A stretch of DNA of 5,105 nt from Balneolales bacterium (lineage in GTDB: Bacteria > Bacteroidota > Rhodothermia > Balneolales > Balneolaceae), in assembly GCA_022360375.1 (NCBI GenBank), contig JAKSCW010000102.1, positions 1-5,105 of the forward strand, read 5' to 3'. A program made the translations under genes and the position numbers. Under the pieces are notes generated by a model. It saw only the letters and a list, made by a program, of their open reading frames with translations, ran no database searches and was not told where the DNA came from. Below are positions 1 to 5,105 of the stretch, piece after piece (position 1 is the first letter of the stretch; each line of letters starts with the position of its first letter).

Positions 1-206
1 TGGCAGTTTCCATTTACCTTGGCTACGCGTTTACCTCCTATCAATATTTCTACCAAGGCTATGCAGTATTTGTGATCATTGGGATTTGGGCATTCTATAC
101 CTCCCTGCTTTTTGTAGTCTCGGTAATTCTTACCCGGGCTTATCGGGAAACCTATTTAGCAGGAGTTTCTCAGGTAGAAGACAACCCCTATGCAGCAATG
201 GATTAA
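1..206 (+). CDS. C-terminal fragment of a membrane protein, possibly YihY/BrkB family
   Basis: The frame is open from base 3 and stops with TAA at 204-206; about 67 C-terminal residues are visible and the start lies outside the window. The fragment has a Tyr/Phe-rich stretch, then one long hydrophobic helix (roughly residues 23-44 of the fragment, containing VFVIIGIWAFYTSLLFVV), and a short polar tail ending NPYAAMD. In the YihY/BrkB (UPF0761) family the last membrane helix has a Tyr-Gly, then Trp about 12 residues on, followed by aromatic and small residues. The YQG...WAFYTS spacing here resembles that, but the match is by eye and weak. That it is a membrane protein is safe; the family name is tentative. 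Its stop overlaps the next gene's ATG by one base (TAATG), so the two are probably co-transcribed and perhaps translationally coupled. Confidence 0.6.
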   Translation, partial: AVSIYLGYAFTSYQYFYQGYAVFVIIGIWAFYTSLLFVVSVILTRAYRETYLAGVSQVEDNPYAAMD

Positions 207-811
207 TGGCATATAAGAAACTTGGGATAGATTTCTATGAAAGGGATGATGTGGTTCAGATTTCCAGGGATTTACTGGGAAAAGTGCTTTGCACTAGTAT
301 TGGTGAAGAATATACCTCGGGAATAATTGTGGAAACGGAAGCGTACAACGGTCGAACTGACAAAGCCAGCCACGCTCATCGAGGAAAAACCAAGCGCAAT
401 GAAATTATGTTTCAGGAACCTGGAAAAGCATATGTGTATTTATGTTATGGAATTCATCATCTTTTTAATGTGGTAACAAATAAAAAAGGCTTAGCAGATG
501 CCGTTCTCATCCGTGCAATAGAACCTTTAGATGGGATCGAGACTTTTCTTCACCGACGGAAAAAGAAAAAATTAGACCGTTCTGTAGGCGGGGGACCCGG
601 AATTGTATCTCACGCTTTAGGTATTACAACATCTGATTATGGTACAGATTTGTTAGGTGATTTGATTTGGATCGAAGATCGTGGAATTATCGTTCAAGAG
701 AATGAAATAGTAGCCAGTCCACGTGTTGGAGTTGACTACGCCGGAGAAGATGCCAAACTACCATGGCGTTTTCGAATCAAAAACAATCGATTTACAAGTC
801 CGGCCAAATAA
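206..811 (+). CDS. DNA-3-methyladenine glycosylase (AAG/MPG family)
   Basis: This is a 201-residue monofunctional base-excision repair enzyme. The family flips out 3-methyladenine, hypoxanthine and other damaged purines and cuts the N-glycosidic bond in the cytoplasm. Family landmarks are in order: RDLLGKVL (21-28), IVETEAYNG (41-49), the RGKTKRNEIMF region (59-69), YVYLCYG (76-82), LIRAIEP (101-107), GGGPG...ALGI (128-140) and a C-terminal LPWRFRI. By comparison with human AAG, the catalytic Glu is E45, and Y47, H56, Y78 and R103 match the active-site Tyr127, His136, Tyr159 and Arg182, so the enzyme should be active. Length is normal for a bacterial member. I chose the ATG at 206 rather than an in-frame start at 86: the extra 40 residues lie over the upstream gene in another frame and look nothing like the family, while MAYKKLGIDFY starts just before conserved sequence. 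Confidence 0.96.
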   Translation: MAYKKLGIDFYERDDVVQISRDLLGKVLCTSIGEEYTSGIIVETEAYNGRTDKASHAHRGKTKRNEIMFQEPGKAYVYLCYGIHHLFNVVTNKKGLADAVLIRAIEPLDGIETFLHRRKKKKLDRSVGGGPGIVSHALGITTSDYGTDLLGDLIWIEDRGIIVQENEIVASPRVGVDYAGEDAKLPWRFRIKNNRFTSPAK

Positions 812-895
812 TTAATACCTCTCTATCATCGATATAAGAAAAACCAATTTCTTCGATTCCGAAAAATAGTTTAACATTGAATGAATTTTTAAAGC

Positions 896-909
896 AGAAC
901 TTCGGTTCT
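896..909 (+). other. Small UUCG-capped hairpin upstream of the YceI gene
   Basis: AGAAC-TTCG-GTTCT forms a perfect 5-bp stem closed by C(UUCG)G, the exceptionally stable tetraloop. It sits 35 bp before the YceI start codon. No clean T-run follows (only CTTTT some bases later), so it is a poor terminator for the glycosylase gene. It could be a 5' leader element of the YceI mRNA, a weak 3' end for the upstream transcript, or chance. The rest of the 812-944 gap shows no promoter I can defend. Confidence 0.4.
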
Positions 910-944
910 ATCGAAACTTTTAATCAATATAAATTCATATACCA

Positions 945-1541
945 ATGAAAAAACTATTCACAATTTTCGCTTTAGCTGCTATAAGTGTTGTTTCTATTGC
1001 AGCTGTTAAGATGGAGGCACCAACCTGGGATATCGACAAATCTCACAGTGCGGTTAACTTCGAGATTCGTCATTTCTTTACCCCGGTTAATGGCTCTTTT
1101 GCTGATTATGATGCCACTATTAAATTTGATCCGGAAAACCTTGCTGAAAGTTCATTAGATGTAACTATTCAGGTAGCCAGTGTTGACACAGACAACGACC
1201 GAAGAGATGGTCACCTCCGGAGCCCGGATTTTTTCGAAGCAGAAACGTTTCCTACGATCACTTTCTCAAGCGAAAGCATAACTTCCACCGCAGAAAATGA
1301 ATTCGTTGCTAAAGGCGAATTGACTATCAAAGATGTTACTACTGAATTTGAATTACCTTTCACATTATTAGGGGTAATGGATCATCCATGGCAAGAAAAC
1401 GTTGTTTTGGCCGGTTTTACTTCTGAATTTGCACTTCTTCGCAACGATTTTGGTGTTGGAACTGGTGATTGGGTTTCCGACGCTGTTGTAGGAAATGAAG
1501 TTAAAGTTGTTTTGAACCTTGAAGTAACAACTGAAAAATAA
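945..1541 (+). CDS. YceI family secreted lipocalin-like protein
   Basis: This 198-residue protein has a clear signal peptide: MKK, then a hydrophobic core (about 4-18) and a likely signal peptidase I site near S17-I18-A19. The mature part is one YceI domain (about 27-195). Hallmarks are WDIDKSHSAVNFEIRH (28-43), G50-x-F52, IKFDPENL (59-66), the signature RRDGHLRSPDFF (86-97), FPTITF (102-107) and GELTIKDVTTE. YceI proteins form a beta-barrel that binds polyisoprenoid-type lipids in the periplasm or outside the cell; the cellular role differs between species and cannot be read from sequence. No cysteine follows the signal peptide, so it is not a lipoprotein. Length is typical. It appears to be a single-gene unit, with a 133-bp gap before it and a strong terminator after it. 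The start has no obvious Shine-Dalgarno site, which is usual for Bacteroidota-like genomes. Confidence 0.95.
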   Translation: MKKLFTIFALAAISVVSIAAVKMEAPTWDIDKSHSAVNFEIRHFFTPVNGSFADYDATIKFDPENLAESSLDVTIQVASVDTDNDRRDGHLRSPDFFEAETFPTITFSSESITSTAENEFVAKGELTIKDVTTEFELPFTLLGVMDHPWQENVVLAGFTSEFALLRNDFGVGTGDWVSDAVVGNEVKVVLNLEVTTEK

Positions 1542-1566
1542 ACAGTAAACTTCTTTAAGGAATTAT

Positions 1567-1605
1567 AAAAGCATCGTTTCATTCAGGCGATGCTTTTTTT
1601 ATTTT
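1567..1605 (+). terminator. Rho-independent terminator after the YceI gene
   Basis: AAAAGCATCG (1567-1576) pairs perfectly with CGATGCTTTT (1588-1597) around an 11-base loop. The right arm runs into a seven-T tract (1594-1600), then A and four more T. The stem has a 6-bp GC-containing core extended by A-T pairs. It begins 26 bp after the YceI stop and ends about 22 bp before the next start codon. Confidence 0.9.
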
Positions 1606-1627
1606 CCAGAGAAATTAAATCCCTACT

Positions 1628-2176
1628 ATGAATAAACAATTTCTTGTTATTTCCGGCCTCATCCTTATTGCAGCAATATCACGGATGATCCCGCACCCGC
1701 TTAACTTCGCTCCGATTGGGGCCATGTCCCTCTTTGGTGCCGCTTATTTTACCAACAAGAAATTCTCTTTTATTCTTCCACTGCTGGCCATGTTTATCAG
1801 CGATTTGTTGGTGAACAATATTATTTATGGAGCCTATTACCAAAGTTTCACATTATTTACACCTGGTTTTGGATGGGTGTATGGATCTATTGCAGCTATT
1901 GTTCTTGTTGGCATCTTCCTGTTCAGGAAAGTTACTTTTACAAGGATTCTCGCCGGGAGTTTAAGTGCTTCCATACTCTTTTTCCTGATCACCAATTTTG
2001 GAGTCTGGCTGAGCGACCCTGATTATCCGTTAAACTTTGCCGGGCTGATGCTTAGCTATGAAATGGCCATCCCATTCTTCAAGAACACTATAGCCGGAGA
2101 TTTATTCTACTGTACAGTTTTGTTTGGCGGATTTGAATTTGCTAAAGCAAAAATACCACAGCTTCAGTCTATTTAG
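1628..2176 (+). CDS. DUF6580 family integral membrane protein (putative transport protein)
   Basis: This 182-residue, strongly hydrophobic protein has about five membrane segments: roughly 4-20, 28-42, 46-62, 84-100, 107-127, plus a less hydrophobic stretch near 154-171. Conserved-looking motifs are RMIPHPLNFAPIGAMSLFGAA (starting at R19), SDLL (58-61), TNFGVWL (122-128) and YEMAIPFFKNTIAGDLFY (144-161), ending in FGGFEFA. This pattern (PHPxNFxPIGAM, SDL, TNFxVW, AIPFFxNTxxGD) is how I recognise DUF6580, a family common in Bacteroidota and thought to be distantly related to substrate-binding (S) components of ECF vitamin transporters. The substrate is unknown and no ATPase or T component is nearby. 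It is the first gene of a tight pair with the dehydrogenase 5 bp downstream. The start codon lies just after a terminator, so any separate promoter must overlap that hairpin or lie in the 22-bp spacer. Confidence 0.85.
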   Translation: MNKQFLVISGLILIAAISRMIPHPLNFAPIGAMSLFGAAYFTNKKFSFILPLLAMFISDLLVNNIIYGAYYQSFTLFTPGFGWVYGSIAAIVLVGIFLFRKVTFTRILAGSLSASILFFLITNFGVWLSDPDYPLNFAGLMLSYEMAIPFFKNTIAGDLFYCTVLFGGFEFAKAKIPQLQSI

Positions 2177-2181
2177 CTCTA

Positions 2182-2907
2182 ATGAAAAAAGTTCTTATAA
2201 CCGGTGCCACCTCCGGAATAGGTAGGGAGTTGGCCATTCAATTTGCAAGTAAGAACTATATTGTTGGTTTACTGGGAAGGAGAACCGACCGACTTGAGGA
2301 ACTTGCCAAAGAAATCGGTGAACAAGCTTTTTATCGAACTCTGGATGTTACAGATTTTGAATCTGCCAGCGTTATTTATCCTTCGATAGTTAAAGAAATG
2401 GGAGGAATGGACATTATAGTTTTAAACGCCGGTGTTGGAAGAAGTAGTACCCTGCCTGATTGGGAATTTGACAAAAAAACTATTGATGTAAATGTAGCAG
2501 GTTTTGTTCATGGCATGCACTTTGCATTCGGTTTTTTTAAAGAACAGGGATATGGCCAGATCGTTGGAATGTCGTCGGTTGCTTCTCACCTTGCTTCAGG
2601 AAATGCGGCCGTTTACACCGCCTCAAAGCATTTTATATCAAATTTCATGACGGGTTTTCGCCAAAAAGCAAACAAGCTGGCACTGGACATTACAGTTACT
2701 GATATCAGGCCGGGTTTTGTTTGGTCAGAAATGACCGAGAAAAATAAAAATATGTTTTGGGTTGCTAATACAAAAAGCGCTGTTGAACAGATGATTTCAG
2801 CTATAGAAAAGAGAAAAAAGCGTGCCTATATAACTAAGCGTTGGCAATTGATCGCACTTATAGCTGAACTGACACCTCAATTCGTTTGGGATAGATTGAA
2901 ACTCTAA
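2182..2907 (+). CDS. Classical short-chain dehydrogenase/reductase (SDR family)
   Basis: This 241-residue cytoplasmic NAD(P)-dependent oxidoreductase has the complete classical SDR machinery. The dinucleotide-binding TGATSGIG is at 7-14, the adenine-contacting D55-V56 follows, NAGVG is at 82-86, and the catalytic tetrad is N104, S132, Y145 and K149 (YTASK, 145-149), followed by DIRPGFV. Arginines at 33-34, after the second strand, suggest a preference for NADP(H), which is inference. The substrate cannot be told from sequence. The C-terminus (about 210-241) is basic then hydrophobic (KKRAYITKRWQLIALIAEL), as in SDRs that may sit at the membrane surface. Length is normal. It starts 5 bp after the DUF6580 stop, so the two are almost certainly one transcript. 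It converges on the small minus-strand gene with 16 bp between stops. Confidence 0.95.
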   Translation: MKKVLITGATSGIGRELAIQFASKNYIVGLLGRRTDRLEELAKEIGEQAFYRTLDVTDFESASVIYPSIVKEMGGMDIIVLNAGVGRSSTLPDWEFDKKTIDVNVAGFVHGMHFAFGFFKEQGYGQIVGMSSVASHLASGNAAVYTASKHFISNFMTGFRQKANKLALDITVTDIRPGFVWSEMTEKNKNMFWVANTKSAVEQMISAIEKRKKRAYITKRWQLIALIAELTPQFVWDRLKL

Positions 2908-2927
2908 TTCAGCATGTTAAGAATTAG
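2904..2927. terminator. Possible weak bidirectional terminator spanning two stop codons
   Basis: CTAATTC (2904-2910) and GAATTAG (2921-2927) are a perfect 7-bp inverted repeat around a 10-base loop. The left arm contains the TAA of the dehydrogenase and the right arm the stop of the convergent small gene. The stem has only two G-C pairs and neither side has a proper T-run, so as an intrinsic terminator it would be weak. It is nevertheless the only symmetrical element between these convergent genes. Confidence 0.35.
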
Positions 2928-3172
2928 TCTTTGAAATACAGCCTTAGCGGAAGTTCAGATTGATCAATTTTAAAATCATCCTGTTTGTTCTTGAAATCTG
3001 CACCTGACGCGTTTTTTACGGAAATGGATTTCATGGGAGGTTCGTCCAGGTATATACGCCAGGTTTCTGCGAATAAATTTCTCGCTATTTCAGAAGGCTC
3101 ATATTGTTCAATCTCTCTTCTTACCACCAAGGGAAGTATTTTTGCTCCTTTTTCCTGATCTGATTTATTCAT
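2924..3172 (-). CDS. Small protein of unknown function (82 aa)
   Basis: I do not recognise this family. The 82-residue product has no signal peptide, membrane segment, cysteine or histidine. It is rich in charge but nearly balanced (about 14 Lys/Arg and 15 Asp/Glu). Residues 15-42 (LVVRREIEQYEPSEIARNLF...WRIYL) look helical; the rest alternates polar and hydrophobic residues and ends LPLRLYFKD. Support for a real gene: an in-frame stop just upstream (3194-3196) fixes the ATG, AAAAGGGA lies 7-14 bases before it as a plausible ribosome site, a good -7 promoter box lies about 60 bp upstream, and it fits the space between neighbours without overlap. It follows the sensor kinase on the same strand after a 146-bp gap, so it probably has its own promoter. 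A chance open frame of this length remains possible. Confidence 0.65.
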   Translation of the reverse strand: MNKSDQEKGAKILPLVVRREIEQYEPSEIARNLFAETWRIYLDEPPMKSISVKNASGADFKNKQDDFKIDQSELPLRLYFKD

Positions 3173-3208
3173 CTTTTTTCCCTTTTGATTTAGCTATCTA
3201 CTTCTCCA

Positions 3209-3245
3209 ACACAATATTAACTCAGCCCATTCAAAGGTATTGTGT
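3209..3245. repeat. 8-bp inverted repeat flanking the predicted transcription start
   Basis: ACACAATA (3209-3216) and TATTGTGT (3238-3245) are perfect inverted copies separated by 21 bases. One arm overlaps the first two bases of the predicted -7 box and the other lies just downstream of the predicted start. This is the geometry of a two-site operator, but a hairpin in RNA or chance is also possible. On the plus strand the arm is followed by GTTTTTAATATTTT, so it might also act as a weak plus-strand terminator. Confidence 0.35.
3232..3239 (-). promoter_or_regulatory. Predicted Bacteroidota-type -7 promoter box for the small gene
   Basis: On the minus strand this reads TACCTTTG, an exact match to the TAnnTTTG -7 consensus of the Bacteroidota housekeeping sigma factor. 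Transcription would start near 3225, giving a leader of about 50 bases before the ATG at 3172. The nearest upstream TTG lies 24 bp away, longer than the usual 19-21 bp spacing, so the -33 element is poor. Confidence 0.45.
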
Positions 3246-3261
3246 GTTTTTAATATTTTAC

Positions 3262-3271
3262 ATCAATTGAT
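3262..3271. promoter_or_regulatory. 10-bp palindrome in the spacer between kinase and small gene
   Basis: ATCAATTGAT is a perfect palindrome lying about 23-32 bp upstream of the -7 box of the small gene, that is near its -33 region. It could be a binding site for a dimeric regulator. In AT-rich DNA such palindromes also arise by chance, and no second copy was noticed in the window. Confidence 0.2.
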
Positions 3272-3318
3272 AAATCTACGCTTCGAAATCTAAACAGTTT
3301 CAAGCAAATAATCCTTTT

Positions 3319-5105
3319 TTAATAATGATCTCTTTTGAATGTGATCACGAACTTGCTTCCATTTGAATTGAAATAATCCAAGGTGCCATTTATTTGTTTT
3401 GTAAGGGTGTGAACTAAAGTCATACCCAGCGAACTGGATTTCGAAAGGTCAAAATCAGGTGGGAAACCCTTACCAGTGTCGGTTACCTCGAAAACTATAT
3501 TTTTGGCTTTATTCCTGAACGAAATGCTGATTTCACCCTTTTCCATCCCGGCAAAAGCATGCTCGTAAGCATTGCTAACCAATTCATTAAGTATCATTCC
3601 ACATGGTATTCCCTGGTCTATAGTTATTTCAATTTCTTCAATAAAAAGGTGAACGTCTATGGCTTTATTTTCCACATTGTAAGATCTTGAAATTACTTTA
3701 ACTAAATCTTCTACATAATTCCTGAAATTGATCCTGGATAGACTATCATTCTTATAAAGTTTTTCATGAATCAGGGCTATACTCTGAACCCTTCCTTGTG
3801 CCTGTACCAGGCTATGACGCACATTGTCGTCTTCTATTCTGGTTTTTTGTAATTCCAATAAACCAGAAATAACTGCCAGATTATTTTTGGTTCTGTGATG
3901 TACTTCCTGAATTAATATTTCACGTTCTTTTAAATTCTCTCTTAGTGATAACGTTCTTTGTTCAACAAGATCTCTTAGTTTATTACTCTCTAACCATTGT
4001 AACCGAACACGTTCTGCGCTATAAATTAATCCTACAATAAAAAGAGTGATCAAAGTAAAGAACCAATACGTTCTATAAAAAGGTGGGTCTATTAAGAATG
4101 TAAAGCTTAATGGTAAAACACTGGTTAATTGGAGATCATTTTTTCCCCGAACCTGAAATGTATAGCTCCCTGGTTCCAGGTTCTCCACACTTATGGTTGA
4201 TTCTGAGCTAAATGGAGTCCAGCGTTCATCTGTAGAGCCTAACAAGCGATAACTGAATTGTAACCGTTCAGGACTCGCAAAATCAATTCCCGAAAAATTA
4301 AAGGTCAGATTGTTTTCTGTATGCTTCAAAGAAGAACTGGAAATGATGTTCTTCTGCTGTGGATGCTCATCAAGCTTCCCCTGAAATCTGAGTCCACCGT
4401 CTCGCACATAATCGATACTTACTGAACTAAAATATAGTTCAGGTCCTTGATAGTCAGGTTCATGGGACGAATCATAAGAATACACTCCTGAATCTGTACC
4501 AAACCATACAACATCACCAACTGCAAGTATCGCTTTGTGATGAATTTTTGCCCCTGAATAATCATTATTGAGCCTGAAATGTTTCGTATTTATGCTGTAA
4601 GAATCATCAAATTGTACTTTGTGCATACCCGCAGAAGTAGCTACAAATAAGGTGCTATCATTCAGGCTCAACAAACCTTGAATATTTTGAGAAATAATAC
4701 CCTGTGAATGATTAAAGTGATGTAATTCTGACAAACTGGAGTTAAAAACATACAAACCTCTACTTGTTCCAACCCAATAATCCGAACCCTTCGGTAATAT
4801 GTACCTTGTTTGTACTCCGGTCAGAGCCTCTGTTAGAAGAGAAGGTGTAACATCTGTGCGATTTTGCAAAACATGGAAGTTGTTTACCGTTCCAACCAAG
4901 ATATTACCGTTATCCTGCTCTGCAATATGGAGAACATAATTATCTTTCAAAGTATCTGAGAATCGTATCCATGTCAGCTCTTTGGAATCGTGAACTCCAA
5001 TGCCGTTATCAGTACCAATCCATAAATTAGATTTACTGTCAAAAAACAGATCGGTAATAAAATACCCCTCTGGTATCTGCTCAACTAAACTTGTTAACAA
5101 AGACA
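3319..5105 (-). CDS. Propeller-type sensor histidine kinase (Reg_prop, Y_Y_Y, HisKA_2, HATPase_c), N-terminus beyond window
   Basis: The frame is open to the window edge. A TTG at 5100-5098 is not trusted as the start because it lies inside a propeller repeat array, so the gene is taken as partial. Counting from that TTG, 593 residues are visible. At least five propeller blades carry WIGT-like motifs (WIGTDNG at 27, LVGT 68, WVGTSRG 109, FVAT 152, WFGTDSG 199). Next come a Y_Y_Y domain (about 265-337), one membrane helix (about 345-361), a coiled-coil linker (362-398), and a HisKA_2 domain with EVHHRTKNNL (399-408) holding the phosphoacceptor His. HATPase_c has N box NELVSNAYEHAF (505-516), DTGKGFP (541-547) and SLGMTLV (557-563). 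The sensor part should be periplasmic and the kinase cytoplasmic. The protein ends right after the ATPase domain, with no receiver or AraC domain, so it must pass phosphate to a separate regulator, not in the window. The ligand is unknown. Confidence 0.93.
   Translation of the reverse strand, partial: SLLTSLVEQIPEGYFITDLFFDSKSNLWIGTDNGIGVHDSKELTWIRFSDTLKDNYVLHIAEQDNGNILVGTVNNFHVLQNRTDVTPSLLTEALTGVQTRYILPKGSDYWVGTSRGLYVFNSSLSELHHFNHSQGIISQNIQGLLSLNDSTLFVATSAGMHKVQFDDSYSINTKHFRLNNDYSGAKIHHKAILAVGDVVWFGTDSGVYSYDSSHEPDYQGPELYFSSVSIDYVRDGGLRFQGKLDEHPQQKNIISSSSLKHTENNLTFNFSGIDFASPERLQFSYRLLGSTDERWTPFSSESTISVENLEPGSYTFQVRGKNDLQLTSVLPLSFTFLIDPPFYRTYWFFTLITLFIVGLIYSAERVRLQWLESNKLRDLVEQRTLSLRENLKEREILIQEVHHRTKNNLAVISGLLELQKTRIEDDNVRHSLVQAQGRVQSIALIHEKLYKNDSLSRINFRNYVEDLVKVISRSYNVENKAIDVHLFIEEIEITIDQGIPCGMILNELVSNAYEHAFAGMEKGEISISFRNKAKNIVFEVTDTGKGFPPDFDLSKSSSLGMTLVHTLTKQINGTLDYFNSNGSKFVITFKRDHY

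Noticed and set aside
86..205. A 40-residue N-terminal extension of the glycosylase from an upstream in-frame ATG
   Set aside because: It overlaps the membrane-protein frame, has unrelated composition, and the ATG at 206 gives the normal family length and a coupled start.
852..863. TTCG-ATTC-CGAA mini-hairpin in the gap before the YceI gene
   Set aside because: The stem is only 4 bp with a mismatch just outside it and no T-run; it is too weak to call.
1382..1582. A 66-residue minus-strand open frame across the end of the YceI gene
   Set aside because: It is antisense to well-conserved YceI coding sequence and runs into the terminator hairpin; it has no recognisable features.
3262..3271. The palindrome ATCAATTGAT as an FNR-type site
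   Set aside because: The FNR consensus is TTGAT-N4-ATCAA; here the half-sites are in the opposite order, so it does not fit.
5098..5100. TTG as the true start of the sensor kinase
   Set aside because: The frame stays open to the window edge, and a start there would leave too few blades for a propeller and no signal peptide for an extracytoplasmic sensor.
1..5105. A mobile element, CRISPR array, defence island or toxin-antitoxin pair
   Set aside because: No transposase, integrase, direct-repeat array, tRNA or nuclease-type gene was found, and the small gene has no overlapping partner as toxin-antitoxin pairs do.

Overview
The window reads as ordinary chromosome from a bacterium of the Bacteroidota/Balneolota group. 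This rests on several signs: moderate-to-low GC, few recognisable Shine-Dalgarno sites, a DUF6580 membrane protein, a sensor kinase with a periplasmic two-component-regulator propeller and Y_Y_Y domain, and one exact match to the Bacteroidota-type -7 promoter box (TAnnTTTG). Genus and species cannot be fixed from the sequence alone. No rRNA, tRNA, CRISPR array, insertion sequence or phage gene was seen.

Layout, left to right. Bases 1-206 hold the C-terminal end of a membrane protein (possibly YihY/BrkB-like). Its stop overlaps by one base the start of a DNA-3-methyladenine glycosylase (206-811). After a 133-bp gap with a small UUCG-capped hairpin comes a secreted YceI-family lipocalin-like protein (945-1541), closed by a strong intrinsic terminator (about 1567-1605). 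Only about 22 bp further on starts a two-gene unit: a DUF6580 integral membrane protein (1628-2176) and, 5 bp later, a classical short-chain dehydrogenase (2182-2907).

The right half is on the minus strand. A small 82-residue protein of unknown function (2924-3172) converges on the dehydrogenase; a 7-bp inverted repeat spans both stop codons. Upstream of the small gene, a 146-bp spacer carries a good -7 promoter box, an 8-bp inverted repeat around the predicted start of transcription, and a 10-bp palindrome. Beyond it lies a large sensor histidine kinase (3319 to the window edge, N-terminus missing) with propeller blades, Y_Y_Y domain, one membrane helix, HisKA_2 and HATPase_c, but no receiver or DNA-binding domain.

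The genes do not form one obvious pathway. The window looks like several short housekeeping and envelope transcription units side by side. I found no convincing new multi-gene system. The points most worth a second look are the orphan small gene with its own promoter and possible operator, and the stand-alone propeller kinase whose partner regulator is not in view.
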